A model generated the notes under the pieces. It did not search any database and was not told where the DNA came from. It saw nothing but the letters and a program-made list of their open reading frames with translations. From Xylophilus sp. GOD-11R (GTDB lineage Bacteria > Pseudomonadota > Gammaproteobacteria > Burkholderiales > Burkholderiaceae_C): DNA of 64,000 bases. The DNA is taken from the NCBI RefSeq assembly GCF_033546935.1, contig NZ_CP137854.1:1984001-2048000 (forward strand), read 5' to 3'. Shown piece after piece: positions 29,596 to 38,181 of the stretch. The first letter of the stretch is position 1. Each line of letters begins with the position of its first letter. A program made the translations under genes and the position numbers.

Positions 29596-29814
29596 CCGAG
29601 CTGGCGATGTTGCTATTTGCCCATACGCGCTCGTGGCATCTAGGCATGTCTCCGATCAGCTAGAGCAGCTCTAACGGCTTTTTGCGCTTGAGGAGTGGCT
29701 ATATATCCAAGCGTGTGAAGCTTCCCGCCTCCGTCTCCGACTGATGACGCACGCCGGCCCCGACGCCCGACCCCGCTGTGGGACGATGTCGGCCCAGCAT
29801 TACCTCACCAACCC

Positions 29815-30358
29815 ATGCAAGAAAGCTTGTCTTCTCAGGACGTGGTCGATTTCTGGCGCGCCGCTGGCCCATCAAAATGGTTCAAAAAGGATGCGGCCTT
29901 CGACGGCGACTTCCGCGAGCGCTTCTCCGCCGCCCATTTTCTGGCCGCCCGCCGCGAGCTCGATCATTGGAGTCGCGACGTCGAGGGTGCTCTGGCGTTG
30001 TTGCTCCTGCTCGACCAATATCCCCGCAACGCCTTCCGTGGCACGGCGCATATGTTCGCCACCGACCCGCTCGCCTTGCTGCACGCGCGCACGGCCCTGG
30101 CGGAGTTTCGATCGGCAGGTAGAGGCGGCTTTGCGGCCTTTCTTCTACCTGCCGTTCGAGCATTCAGAAACCGCTGACGACCAGGCGACGGCGGTGCGGC
30201 TGTGCTCGACGCTCGATGCCGAAACCGCCCGTTTCGCCCGGCTGCATGCGGAGATCATCGAGCGCTTCGGACGCTTTCCCCATCGCAATCGTGCCCTGGC
30301 CCGAGAAAGCACGGTCGCCGAGCTGCATTTTCTGGAAGAGGGCGGCTTCGCAGGTTGA
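29815..30358 (+). pseudogene. DUF924 family protein, frameshifted
   Basis: The frame starting at 29815 encodes the first two thirds of a DUF924 protein (DVVDFWRAAGPSKWFKKDAA, then LLLLLDQYPRNAFRGTAHMF and DPLALLHARTALA). At about 30100-30115 the homology moves to the next frame, which continues FDRQVEAALRPFFYLPF and ARLHAEIIERFGRFPHRN to a stop at 30358. A single-base gain (or two-base loss) explains this. DUF924 proteins are helical, conserved and of unknown function. Either the gene is broken or the base call is wrong; the remaining sequence is well conserved, which suggests a recent event. Confidence 0.8.
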
Positions 30359-30649
30359 ATGACGCCGAAGCTGCATCCCGCGGCAAAGGATTCGAACTGC
30401 GGGTAAACCCGACCCTTCGGGTGCGATATGCAGCGGGCGACGCACACGCCGAAAACGCATCGCCTAAGCTTGGCAGCAGTTACGTCTAGTACCTGCCGGG
30501 TTTTCCACGAAAGCCCATCGTTCGCCAACCGGCCACAGCCGCCGGTGTCATTTCCATTCCTACGTGAGTCAAGCCTGGGCCCGGAACATCGGGTCCGACA
30601 GCGGCATCGCCCTGTCGTCCAGGCTGCACGCGTGAACCTTTCGCAGCCC

Positions 30650-32092
30650 ATGCCCAAGTATTCACCGCCCACCACTTCTTCCAGCTCCGCCGTGACCGAA
30701 GCGCCGTCGCCCGGCATGTCGCCCTCGGCCTACATGTCGCTCGTGGCGACCATCGCCGCCATCGCCGGCGGCCTCTACGGCTACGACACCGGAATCATCG
30801 CCGGCGCGCTTTTGCAGATCTCCAGCGAATTCCAGCTCGGCCACGCCATGCAGGAAGTGGTGGCCGCTTCGATCCTGGCTGGCGCGGTACTGGGTGCGCT
30901 CACCTGCACCCGGTTGTCGGCCCGCATCGGGCGCCGCTACACCATCATGACGGTGGCGGCGATCTTCACCTTCGGCGTTCTGGCCTGCGCCACGGCACCC
31001 AGCATGGCGTGGCTCACCATCTGGCGTTTCGTGCTCGGTTTTGCGGTCGGCGGCTCGACGCAGATCGTGCCGACCTATATCGCCGAGCTCGCTCCGCCGG
31101 ACAAGCGCGGCCGCCTGGTGACGTACTTCAACGTTTCGATCGGCGTCGGCATTCTGCTGGCTGCGATCATCGGCTTCGCGCTGCAGGAGTCGTGGAGCTG
31201 GCGGTGGATGATCGGCGTGGCGGCGATGCCTGCGCTGGCGTTGCTGCTGGGCATGGTCTGGATGCCGCGCAGCCCGCGCTGGCTGATGGAGCAGGGCCGT
31301 CCAGCCCAGGCGCGCGAGGCGCTGCAGATGGTGCGCGAGACGCCGGCCGAAGTGCGCGCCGAAATGGCCGAGATGCGCGAGTCGCAGAGGCAGCAGCAGC
31401 ACATGGCGCGTGGCTGGAGCGGCATGCGCGAACGCTGGGTGCGGCCGGCGCTGGTGGCGGGCCTCGGCGTCGCCGCCTTCACGCAGCTCTCGGGGATCGA
31501 GATGATGATTTACTACACGCCCACCTTTCTCACCAGCGCTGGATTCGGCCGCTCGTCCGCACTGCTGGCGGCGCTCGGCGTGGCGATCGTCTACCTGGTC
31601 ATGACCTTCATCGGCAAGACGGTGGTCGACCTGGTGGGCCGGCGCGCCCTCACGCTGGCGATGATGCCGCTGGCCGCGCTTTCGCTGGTGGGGCTGGGTG
31701 CGGTGTTTTTCTTTCATCTCGGCGGCGACCACCACGGCGCGTGGGTGGTCGGCCTGTTGCTGTCGTTCATGGTCTTCAATTCGGTCGGCATCCAGGTCAT
31801 CGGCTGGCTCATGGGCTCGGAGCTGTATCCGCTGGCGATCCGCGACCAGGCGACCGGCGCCCACGCCGCCATGCTCTGGGGCTCCAATCTGTTGCTCACC
31901 GGGACAGCGCTGTCAATGGTGAACTGGCTCGGCATCGGTGCTGCGATGTGGGTCTATGCGGCGCTGAATGCGCTGGGTTTCGTATTCGTCTTCGTCTACG
32001 TGCCGGAGACCCGTTCGCGGTCGCTGGAGGACATCGAACAGGCACTGCGCGACGGCACGTTTTCGCCGCTGGCCTCGCAGCGCGCAGGCTGA
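30650..32092 (+). CDS. MFS sugar-porter family transporter
   Basis: A 480-residue 12-helix major facilitator of the sugar porter family. Diagnostic parts are LYGYDTGIIAGALLQI in helix 1, the ARIGRRYTIM loop, FVLGFAVGGSTQIVPTYIAE in helix 4, the MPRSPRWLMEQGR loop after helix 6, and the PETRSRSLEDIEQAL tail. These proteins import sugars, polyols or related compounds by proton symport. The ATG at 30650 is preferred; a GTG at 30633 is possible. It is a single gene and convergent with the DedA-rhodanese gene, so no substrate can be inferred. Confidence 0.9.
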   Translation: MPKYSPPTTSSSSAVTEAPSPGMSPSAYMSLVATIAAIAGGLYGYDTGIIAGALLQISSEFQLGHAMQEVVAASILAGAVLGALTCTRLSARIGRRYTIMTVAAIFTFGVLACATAPSMAWLTIWRFVLGFAVGGSTQIVPTYIAELAPPDKRGRLVTYFNVSIGVGILLAAIIGFALQESWSWRWMIGVAAMPALALLLGMVWMPRSPRWLMEQGRPAQAREALQMVRETPAEVRAEMAEMRESQRQQQHMARGWSGMRERWVRPALVAGLGVAAFTQLSGIEMMIYYTPTFLTSAGFGRSSALLAALGVAIVYLVMTFIGKTVVDLVGRRALTLAMMPLAALSLVGLGAVFFFHLGGDHHGAWVVGLLLSFMVFNSVGIQVIGWLMGSELYPLAIRDQATGAHAAMLWGSNLLLTGTALSMVNWLGIGAAMWVYAALNALGFVFVFVYVPETRSRSLEDIEQALRDGTFSPLASQRAG

Positions 32093-32099
32093 AGGCGGG

Positions 32100-33026
32100 T
32101 CAGCCGGCTTCGACCCGCAGGCCGGCCTGCCGCCAGGCCTCCAGGCCGCCGCCCAGGGGGTGGACCACGCGAAAGCCTTTTTGCCGCAGCTGCGACGCGA
32201 TGATCACCGCCGAGGCTTCGGCAGGGCAATCGCAGTACACGACGATGGTGGCGTGGCGATGCGGGCTGCTCTTGGCCGACTGCCACGCCTGGGCGTCGAA
32301 ATGCAGTGATCCGGGAATGCGTTCCAGCTCCCAAAGACCTGGCTTGCGCACGTCGAGCAACACCGGGCGAGGGTCCTTGTCGAGCATGGCCTGGAGTTCG
32401 CTCACCGCGATGCGGGGCATGACCATCTGGCGCTTGAGCGCCAGCCGCATCCAGGCCTTGCGGGCGATGTAGATGCCGATGCAGGCGGCCAAAAAAGCGA
32501 TGCCCCAACGGCCGAAGGCCTGCAGCGTCTGCAGCAGCGATTCCATGGCGGGAGCGAAGATCCATCCCAACGCCAGCCCCAGGCCGGACCACAGGGCCGC
32601 GCCGGCGGCGTCGTACAGCAAAAAGGCACCGCGGTGGATGCGGAAAGCGCCGGCCATCGCGGTGGCGACCGACGCGAAACCGGGCACGAACTTGGCCACC
32701 ACGAGAGAGCGTGCGCCCCAGCGGTCGAATACGTTTTCGGTCTGGGTGACGCAGCTGTCGGGCGTGAGCGAGAGCCTGCACATCAGCCTGAGCACCCGGC
32801 TGCCGAAGCGGCCGCCGGCGGTGTACCAGGCGTAGTCGGCGATGAGGCAGGCCACCACGCTGGCGAGCAGCAGCAGGGGCAGCGAGAGCTCCCCGCGCGC
32901 GGCGAGCGAACCGGCGACCAGCAGCAGCGGAAACGCGGGAATCGGCACGCCGAGCTGCTCGATCAACACCCAGCCGAACACCAGCAGAACGCCGTAGCGG
33001 GTGAGCAAGTCGAGCAGCATGTCCAT
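32100..33026 (-). CDS. DedA family membrane protein with C-terminal rhodanese domain
   Basis: A 308-residue fusion. The N-terminal 200 residues are a DedA/VTT-type membrane domain (GVLLVFGWVLIEQLGVPIPA, then VAKFVPGFASVATAMAGAFR, the re-entrant and conserved-Arg region). The last 100 residues are a rhodanese: LDKDPRPVLLDVRKPGLWEL and the active loop HATIVVYCDCPAEASAV with the catalytic cysteine. DedA proteins are membrane transporters or flippases for phospholipids or small ions; the rhodanese would carry persulfide sulfur at the cytoplasmic face. This fusion recurs in proteobacteria. The start at 33026 is chosen because the hydrophobic domain begins directly after; a second ATG lies two codons downstream. 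Confidence 0.9.
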   Translation of the reverse strand: MDMLLDLLTRYGVLLVFGWVLIEQLGVPIPAFPLLLVAGSLAARGELSLPLLLLASVVACLIADYAWYTAGGRFGSRVLRLMCRLSLTPDSCVTQTENVFDRWGARSLVVAKFVPGFASVATAMAGAFRIHRGAFLLYDAAGAALWSGLGLALGWIFAPAMESLLQTLQAFGRWGIAFLAACIGIYIARKAWMRLALKRQMVMPRIAVSELQAMLDKDPRPVLLDVRKPGLWELERIPGSLHFDAQAWQSAKSSPHRHATIVVYCDCPAEASAVIIASQLRQKGFRVVHPLGGGLEAWRQAGLRVEAG

Positions 33027-33090
33027 GAAAACTTCCTTACTGGCCGACGGATGCCCGCGAGGCCGGGCGTCGTGCGAAATGGCCAGATTT

Positions 33091-33717
33091 TCAGTGCGGC
33101 AGCATATCGCGGGCGTAGGCCAGGCCGATACCGTAGCCGCCACCATTGGCTTCGACGATGGCGCGCGCGGCGTCGTAGGTGGCGCGGCGGGTCCAGTCGC
33201 GCTGGAGTTCCAGCACGACTTGCAGCCACGAGGTCATGGTGGCGCCGCCGTCCTGCATGCGCCGCAATGCCATCTCGTGGCCGGTGGCGCTTTGGCCGCC
33301 GCAGGCGTCGGCGACGACGAAGCATTCGTAGCCGGCCTCCTGCGCGCTCAGCACCGCGAACGCGATGCAGGCTTCGGTCAGCATGCCGGAGAACAGCAGT
33401 TTCTTGCGGCCGGTGGCCTCGATCGCGGCCAGCACCGTCTCGTCTTCGAAGACGTTCATGCTGCGCCGGTCGATCACCGGCTGATCGGGCAGTGCGGCGC
33501 GCAGGGCCGGCAGCAAGGGTCCGCTGTAGACCTTGGTGGCCGAGGTGCTGGCGACGACGGGCAGGCCGAAGGCGCTGGCGGTGCGTGCCAGCGCCAGGGA
33601 GTTGTTGAGCAACACCTGCTTGTCGATCGACTGCACGCCGAAGGCGAGGCCCGCCTGCTGGTCGATGAGCAGCAGCGCGCAGTTGTCGGGGGTGAGGAGC
33701 TTGGAAGAGGCGGCCAT
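33091..33717 (-). CDS. Isochorismatase-family cysteine hydrolase (YcaC-like)
   Basis: A 208-residue isochorismatase-like hydrolase. The catalytic triad region is visible: Asp in CALLLIDQQAGLAFG and the nucleophilic Cys in LLFSGMLTEACIAFAV, with Lys expected in the segment before it. The GGQSATGHEMALRRMQDGGA region fits YcaC-type proteins, whose natural substrate is unknown. The start at 33717 is the ATG before MAASSKLLTPDN; the open frame continues upstream into the neighbouring SDR gene and is not used. It is likely co-transcribed with the SDR 113 bases upstream. Confidence 0.9.
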   Translation of the reverse strand: MAASSKLLTPDNCALLLIDQQAGLAFGVQSIDKQVLLNNSLALARTASAFGLPVVASTSATKVYSGPLLPALRAALPDQPVIDRRSMNVFEDETVLAAIEATGRKKLLFSGMLTEACIAFAVLSAQEAGYECFVVADACGGQSATGHEMALRRMQDGGATMTSWLQVVLELQRDWTRRATYDAARAIVEANGGGYGIGLAYARDMLPH

Positions 33718-33830
33718 GGATCGGGGAGGGTGGGAAGTCCTGCCCACTCTAGGTACGCCCCGGCGCAGGGACATCGCGCCGATGGCCGACACGGCCTGCT
33801 CCTTTGGAGAGAGGCTGCGCCTGTTGCTTC

Positions 33831-34565
33831 TTACCAGGGCAGCGTCTTGCCCAGGTGGGTGAAGCTGCCCGAGGGACCGTTCGCGTCGAGCAGGGCCATG
33901 CCCACGCTGCTGCGCGCGCCTTCGCTCACACCGATCTCGCCGTTGCCGCCGTTCATCTCGGTCTGCACGTAGCCGGGGTGGATCGCGTTGACCTTGAGCG
34001 GCGTGTCCTTGAGTTCGTAGGCGAGGTGGATGGTCCAGGCGTTGACGGCGGTCTTGGACGCGTTGTAGGCCGGGATCTTGAAGTCGTAGATGGGTGAGGA
34101 CGGATCGGTGTGCCAGCCCAGCGAGCCGAGCTGGCTCGACACGTTGACGATGCGGCCGGCCGGCGCCGCCTTGAGCAGCGGCAGCAGGGCCTGCGTCACT
34201 TCGACCACCGCGAAGACGTTGGTGTCGAAGGTCTTGCGCCAGGTGTCCAGGCTTTGCGCTGAAGGCTTTCGCTGCAGGTCGTCGACCAGCACGCCGGCGT
34301 TGTTGACCAGGATGTCGAGGCAGCCGAAACGCTGCTGGATCAGGGCTGCAGCCGCGGCGATCTGCCCGCTGTCGGTCACGTCGAGGGTGATCGGCTCGAC
34401 CGACAGTCCTTCGGCCTTCAGGCGGTCGGCGGCCTCGACGGCGCTGTCGGGCTTGCGGCCGGCTAGCAACACCAGTGCGCCGGACTGGGCGAGCTGGCGG
34501 ACGGTTTCGAAGCCGATGCCTCGGGTAGCGCCGGTGACAAGTGCGATTTTCTGGGTGGTGCTCAT
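33831..34565 (-). CDS. SDR family NAD(P)-dependent oxidoreductase
   Basis: A 244-residue classical short-chain dehydrogenase. Visible are the cofactor motif VTGATRGIGFETV (TGxxxGIG), the basic AGRKPDSA which favours NADPH, NNAGVLVDD (NNAG), the catalytic Ser in IVNVSSQLG, and the YNASKTAVN active-site Tyr and Lys. It resembles carbonyl-reductase-like proteins. The substrate is unknown. It is oriented with the isochorismatase-like hydrolase downstream. Confidence 0.92.
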   Translation of the reverse strand: MSTTQKIALVTGATRGIGFETVRQLAQSGALVLLAGRKPDSAVEAADRLKAEGLSVEPITLDVTDSGQIAAAAALIQQRFGCLDILVNNAGVLVDDLQRKPSAQSLDTWRKTFDTNVFAVVEVTQALLPLLKAAPAGRIVNVSSQLGSLGWHTDPSSPIYDFKIPAYNASKTAVNAWTIHLAYELKDTPLKVNAIHPGYVQTEMNGGNGEIGVSEGARSSVGMALLDANGPSGSFTHLGKTLPW

Positions 34566-34725
34566 GCGGATCGATCCGGGAGGATGCGTGAAGAAGGGGG
34601 GAGTGAAGAAAGAGTGTGGGCCAGCATGTCACGGCCGGGTCGATCGCACGGCATGCGGGGAAATCGCTTCCGTGCTAATCGAGGGCGGAATGCAGGAGCG
34701 CACGGCATGGCATGCCAACGATCAG

Positions 34726-35031
34726 CTACCGGCGTTCTCGCGGATCCGAGCCGTGTGGCGCCGCCGGCAGCCCGAGCCGGATTGGACCGCCGGGCGCCGT
34801 GGCGTCCACCGGCGTGCCGCTGCGGGTGAATACGAGGCGGTTGGTCGAGGCCAGTGACTGCGCCACCTGTCGGATACCGGGCATCAGGCCGCGCCAGTCG
34901 GCGTTGTCCGTCGCCAAGGCGCGCGCCACTTCCGACGGACAGATGGTCGTGCCCGGCCGGCGTTGCGCCAGCAGCGAGAAGATGGTCGTTTCGATGGCTG
35001 CATTCGCCACCTGATCGTCGTCCTGGCTCAT
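34726..35031 (-). CDS. DUF3253 domain protein
   Basis: A 101-residue protein of the DUF3253 family, seen in ETTIFSLLAQRRPGTTICPSEVARAL and WRGLMPGIRQVAQSLASTNRL (each shown as the recognisable stretch), ending GPIRLGLPA. The fold is a small winged-helix-like domain; function is unknown. The start at 35031 is preceded by AGGAAAGCG on the coding strand. It is divergent from the MetN-like gene. Confidence 0.85.
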   Translation of the reverse strand: MSQDDDQVANAAIETTIFSLLAQRRPGTTICPSEVARALATDNADWRGLMPGIRQVAQSLASTNRLVFTRSGTPVDATAPGGPIRLGLPAAPHGSDPRERR

Positions 35032-35172
35032 CGCTTTCCTCAGCGGATCGTGGTCGCCGCAGTCTGCCGGCAATGCGCGGCGCGCACCGCCTGATGTCCG
35101 CCCGGCCATATCCGGAAAACGGATAAATACCCGCGCTCTTCTTCGTTAGCGCGCGCGCGGCGCAGGCCGATA

Positions 35173-36105
35173 GTGGCCGGCATCCTCCGCTTTTTTCGGG
35201 CCGTGCGCCCGCATCTCCCCGTGCCTACATCACCGATCCCGGCGCCCGCCGCCACCGAGCCCGTCATCCGGCTCGAAGGAGTCCGAAAGTCCTTCGTACT
35301 GCCGACCGGCCACCGCTTCGACGCGGTACGCGAGTTGTCCCTGTCGATCCGCCAGGGGGATGTCTTCGGACTGATCGGCAAGAGCGGCGCGGGCAAGTCG
35401 ACGCTGCTGCGGCTGATCAACCTGCTGGAGCGCCCCGACGCCGGTCGGGTGCTGGTGGCCGGCCGCGACCTCACCACGCTGTCGCGCCGCGACCTGCGCG
35501 ACACCCGCCAGAACATCGGCATGGTGTTCCAGCAGTTCAACCTGCTGGCCAACGCCACGGTGTTCGGTAACGTGGCCTTCGCGCTGCGCATCCACGGCGG
35601 ACGCGACCGCGCCGGGATCGCCCGCCGGGTTCACGAATGCCTGGCGCTGGTGGGGCTGGCCGACCGGGCCGACGCCTATCCGGCGCAGCTCTCCGGCGGG
35701 CAGAAGCAACGCGTGGCGATCGCCCGTGCGCTGGCGCCGCGCCCGCAGGTGCTGCTGTGCGACGAGCCCACCTCGGCGCTCGACAGCGAAACCACCCGCG
35801 AGCTGCTGCAGACCCTGCGCGACATCAACGAGAAGATCGGCGTGACCATCGTCATCGTCACCCACGAGCTGCCGGTGGTCGAGGCGCTCTGCCGCCGAGT
35901 CGCGATTCTCGAGGCCGGCCGGCTGGTGGAGGAGTTCGGGGTGAACGATCCGCCGCTCGAGCCACCCGCAAAACGGCTGACCGCGCTCGGCCGCGAGATC
36001 GACGCGCTGGTGCGTCGCCGCAGGGAAGACGCCCGTGCCGCGTCGGCCGCCGCCATCCGCCGCGTGCAGGCCGAACCGTCCGAACGAGGAGCCCTCCATG
36101 CCTGA
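35173..36105 (+). CDS. MetN-like ABC transporter ATP-binding protein
   Basis: A 310-residue ATPase of the methionine/organosulfur ABC type (true MetN is about 343). Walker A LIGKSGAGKSTLLRL, Q-loop GMVFQQFNLL, signature LSGGQKQRVAIARAL and Walker B VLLCDEPTSALD are intact, and the INLLERPDAGRVLVAGRDLT segment is MetN-like. The ACT-type C-terminal regulatory domain of MetN is missing or much reduced, so methionine feedback may be absent. The true start may be the GTG at 35221. It overlaps the permease gene by 8 bases. The nearest partner receptor is the MetQ-like protein about 2 kb downstream on the other strand. Confidence 0.9.
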   Translation: MAGILRFFRAVRPHLPVPTSPIPAPAATEPVIRLEGVRKSFVLPTGHRFDAVRELSLSIRQGDVFGLIGKSGAGKSTLLRLINLLERPDAGRVLVAGRDLTTLSRRDLRDTRQNIGMVFQQFNLLANATVFGNVAFALRIHGGRDRAGIARRVHECLALVGLADRADAYPAQLSGGQKQRVAIARALAPRPQVLLCDEPTSALDSETTRELLQTLRDINEKIGVTIVIVTHELPVVEALCRRVAILEAGRLVEEFGVNDPPLEPPAKRLTALGREIDALVRRRREDARAASAAAIRRVQAEPSERGALHA

Positions 36106-36760
36106 GAACATCGCCGCCATCCTGCCGGAGCTCTTCAACGCCACCGGGCAGACGCTGCTCATGCTGGGCATCGGTCTGTCGGCCGCCATCATCATCGGCG
36201 GGCCGCTCGGCGTGCTGCTGTTCCTGCTGGGGCCGGGCCAGTCGCTGTCGCACCGCAGCGCCTTCGCGGTGCTGAGCTGGATCGTGAACACGGTGCGCTC
36301 CTTTCCTTTCATCATCCTGCTGGTGGCGCTGGTGCCATTTACCCGGGTGATCGCCGGCACGTCGATCGGGCCGCTGGCCGCGTCGGTGCCCTTGTCGGTG
36401 GCGGCCATTCCTTACTTTGCGCGGCTGGTGGAGCAGTGCCTGCGTGAAGTGCCGCGCGGGGTGATCGAAGCGGCGCACGCCATGGGCGCGTCGGAGCTGC
36501 AGATCATCTGGCGGGTGCTGGTGCTCGAGGCGCGCTCCGGCCTGGTGCTGGCGTTGACGGTGCTGGCGGTGAGTTTTCTGTCGTACTCGGCGATCGCCGG
36601 CGTGGTGGGTGGCGGCGGCATCGGCGACCTGGCGATCCGCTACGGCTATTACCGGTTCCAGACCGACGTGATGGTGCTCACCGTGGCGCTGCTGGTGGTG
36701 ATGGTGCAGGTGGTGCAGTTCGTGGGGAATACGCTGGCGCGTCGGCTGGACAAGCGCTGA
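36098..36760 (+). CDS. MetI-like ABC transporter permease
   Basis: A 220-residue inner-membrane permease of the MetI type, with five hydrophobic segments. The conserved VNTVRSFPFIILLVALVPFT and the EAA loop VIEAAHAMGASELQIIWRVL, which couples to the ATPase, are clear, and the GGGIGDLAIRYGYYRFQTDV end is typical of MetI. The ATG overlaps the end of the ATPase gene, so the two are translationally coupled. It is followed by a perfect palindromic terminator. Confidence 0.93.
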   Translation: MPENIAAILPELFNATGQTLLMLGIGLSAAIIIGGPLGVLLFLLGPGQSLSHRSAFAVLSWIVNTVRSFPFIILLVALVPFTRVIAGTSIGPLAASVPLSVAAIPYFARLVEQCLREVPRGVIEAAHAMGASELQIIWRVLVLEARSGLVLALTVLAVSFLSYSAIAGVVGGGGIGDLAIRYGYYRFQTDVMVLTVALLVVMVQVVQFVGNTLARRLDKR

Positions 36761-36773
36761 GATCAGCCAGTTA

Positions 36774-36809
36774 AAAACGGCTCCCTGCACCGGTGCAGGG
36801 AGCCGTTTT
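36774..36809. terminator. Bidirectional terminator (36-base perfect palindrome)
   Basis: A 36-base stretch is its own reverse complement: AAAACGGCTCCCTGCAC and its mirror meet at CG, giving a 17-base stem ending in T runs on both strands. It lies between the permease stop and the convergent monooxygenase stop and should end both transcripts. Confidence 0.9.
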
Positions 36810-36826
36810 CTTGGCGCCGGTAAGGC

Positions 36827-38173
36827 TCAGGCCACCTTCAGCTTCGACACCGTTCGCCGGCCGTCGTCCGGGCGTGGCAGGCCGAAGTGCTCACGCAGGG
36901 TGCGGCCCTCGTATTCGCGGCGGAAGATGCCGCGCCGCTGCAGCAGCGGCACCACGCCATCGACGAAGAGCTGAAGGCCGTCGGGCAGGGCGTCGGGCAT
37001 GAGGTTGAAGCCGTCGGCGGCGCCGCTCTCGAACCAGTGGGCGATGTCGTCGGCCACCTGTTCCGGCGTGCCGACCACGACCCGGTGGCCACCGCCGCCG
37101 GCGAGTTCGCGGATCAGCTGGCGCACCGTCAGACCCTGGCGGCGGGCCAGCGCCAGGGTGGCGGCGAAGAAGGTGTGGTTGCCGTTGCCGCCGGCCGGCA
37201 GGGGCAGGTCGTCGGGCAGGCGCTCGTCGAGCCGCAGCCGGTCGGGCGTGATGCCGAGGGTGCCGGCCAGACGGGTGAGGCTGTAGTCCCAGGGAATCGA
37301 GTCGACCAGCGCGTCGCGCCGGGCGCGGGCCTCGGCTTCGGTCGCGCCGATGATGGTGGTAAGCCCCGGCAGCACGCGGATCGCGTCGCGCCCGCGGCCC
37401 AGGGCGGCGGCGCGCGCCTTGAGGTCCTGGCCGTAGGCGCGCGATTCTTCCAGCGTCTGTGATGCCGAGAACACCGCTTCGGCATGGCGCGCCGCGAACT
37501 CGCGGCCGTCGGCCGAACCGCCGGCCTGCACCAGCACCGGTCGCCCCTGCGGCGAGCGCGGCAGCGTCAGCGGCCCCTGCACATGGAAAAACTCGCCGTG
37601 GTGCGCGATGGGGTGCACGCGGGTCGGGTCGATGAAGCGGCCGGTGTGCTGGTCGCCGATGAAGGCGTCGTCGTCCCAGCTGTCCCACAGCGCGCGCACC
37701 ACGTCGGCGAATTCGCCAGCGCGGGCATAGCGGCGGCCGTGGTCGGGCACTGCATCCAGGCCGAAGTTGCGCGCCGAGGCGATGTCGGCGGTGGTCACCA
37801 TGTTCCAGCCGGCGCGGCCGCCGCTGGCGTGGTCGAGCGACGAGAACCGCCGGGCCAGGTTGTAGGGCTCGTTGTAGCTGGTGGAAGCGGTGCCGATCAG
37901 CCCGATGTGGCTGGTGGCGGCGGCCACGCAGGCCAGCAGCACGGTGGGCTCAAGCGCGTTGATCGGGCGGAAGTGGATCTGGTCGGCGATGGCCGCGTTG
38001 TCTGCCAGGAAGACCGCGTCGAACCTGGCGCGCTCGGCCAGTTGCGCCACCCGCACGTAGTGGCCCACGTCGAGAAACGCGCGGGGATCGGCGCCGGGCA
38101 GGCGCCAGGCCGACGGCACGAAACCCGATTGCAGGATGTTGACGTTGAGGTGCAGTTGCCGGGGATGTGCCAT
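36827..38173 (-). CDS. NtaA/SnaA/DszA-type FMN-dependent monooxygenase
   Basis: A 448-residue flavin monooxygenase of the two-component NtaA/DszA group. The first strand HLNVNILQSGFVPSAWRLPG, the family block LTRLAGTLGITPD, the flavin site SGGRAGWNMVTTADIASARN and PVLVQAGGSADGREFAA are all characteristic. Relatives oxidise dibenzothiophene sulfone, nitrilotriacetate or alkanesulfonates with reduced FMN from a separate reductase (not seen here). It is the last gene of a three-gene minus-strand operon with the MetQ-like and DszC-like genes (8 and 33 base gaps), which points to cleavage of C-S bonds for sulfur supply. Confidence 0.93.
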   Translation of the reverse strand: MAHPRQLHLNVNILQSGFVPSAWRLPGADPRAFLDVGHYVRVAQLAERARFDAVFLADNAAIADQIHFRPINALEPTVLLACVAAATSHIGLIGTASTSYNEPYNLARRFSSLDHASGGRAGWNMVTTADIASARNFGLDAVPDHGRRYARAGEFADVVRALWDSWDDDAFIGDQHTGRFIDPTRVHPIAHHGEFFHVQGPLTLPRSPQGRPVLVQAGGSADGREFAARHAEAVFSASQTLEESRAYGQDLKARAAALGRGRDAIRVLPGLTTIIGATEAEARARRDALVDSIPWDYSLTRLAGTLGITPDRLRLDERLPDDLPLPAGGNGNHTFFAATLALARRQGLTVRQLIRELAGGGGHRVVVGTPEQVADDIAHWFESGAADGFNLMPDALPDGLQLFVDGVVPLLQRRGIFRREYEGRTLREHFGLPRPDDGRRTVSKLKVA

Positions 38174-38181
38174 GGCCGTGC

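Noticed and set aside
30385..30420. GGATTCGAAC resembling a tRNA T-arm
   Set aside because: No acceptor stem, anticodon arm or D arm can be built around it.
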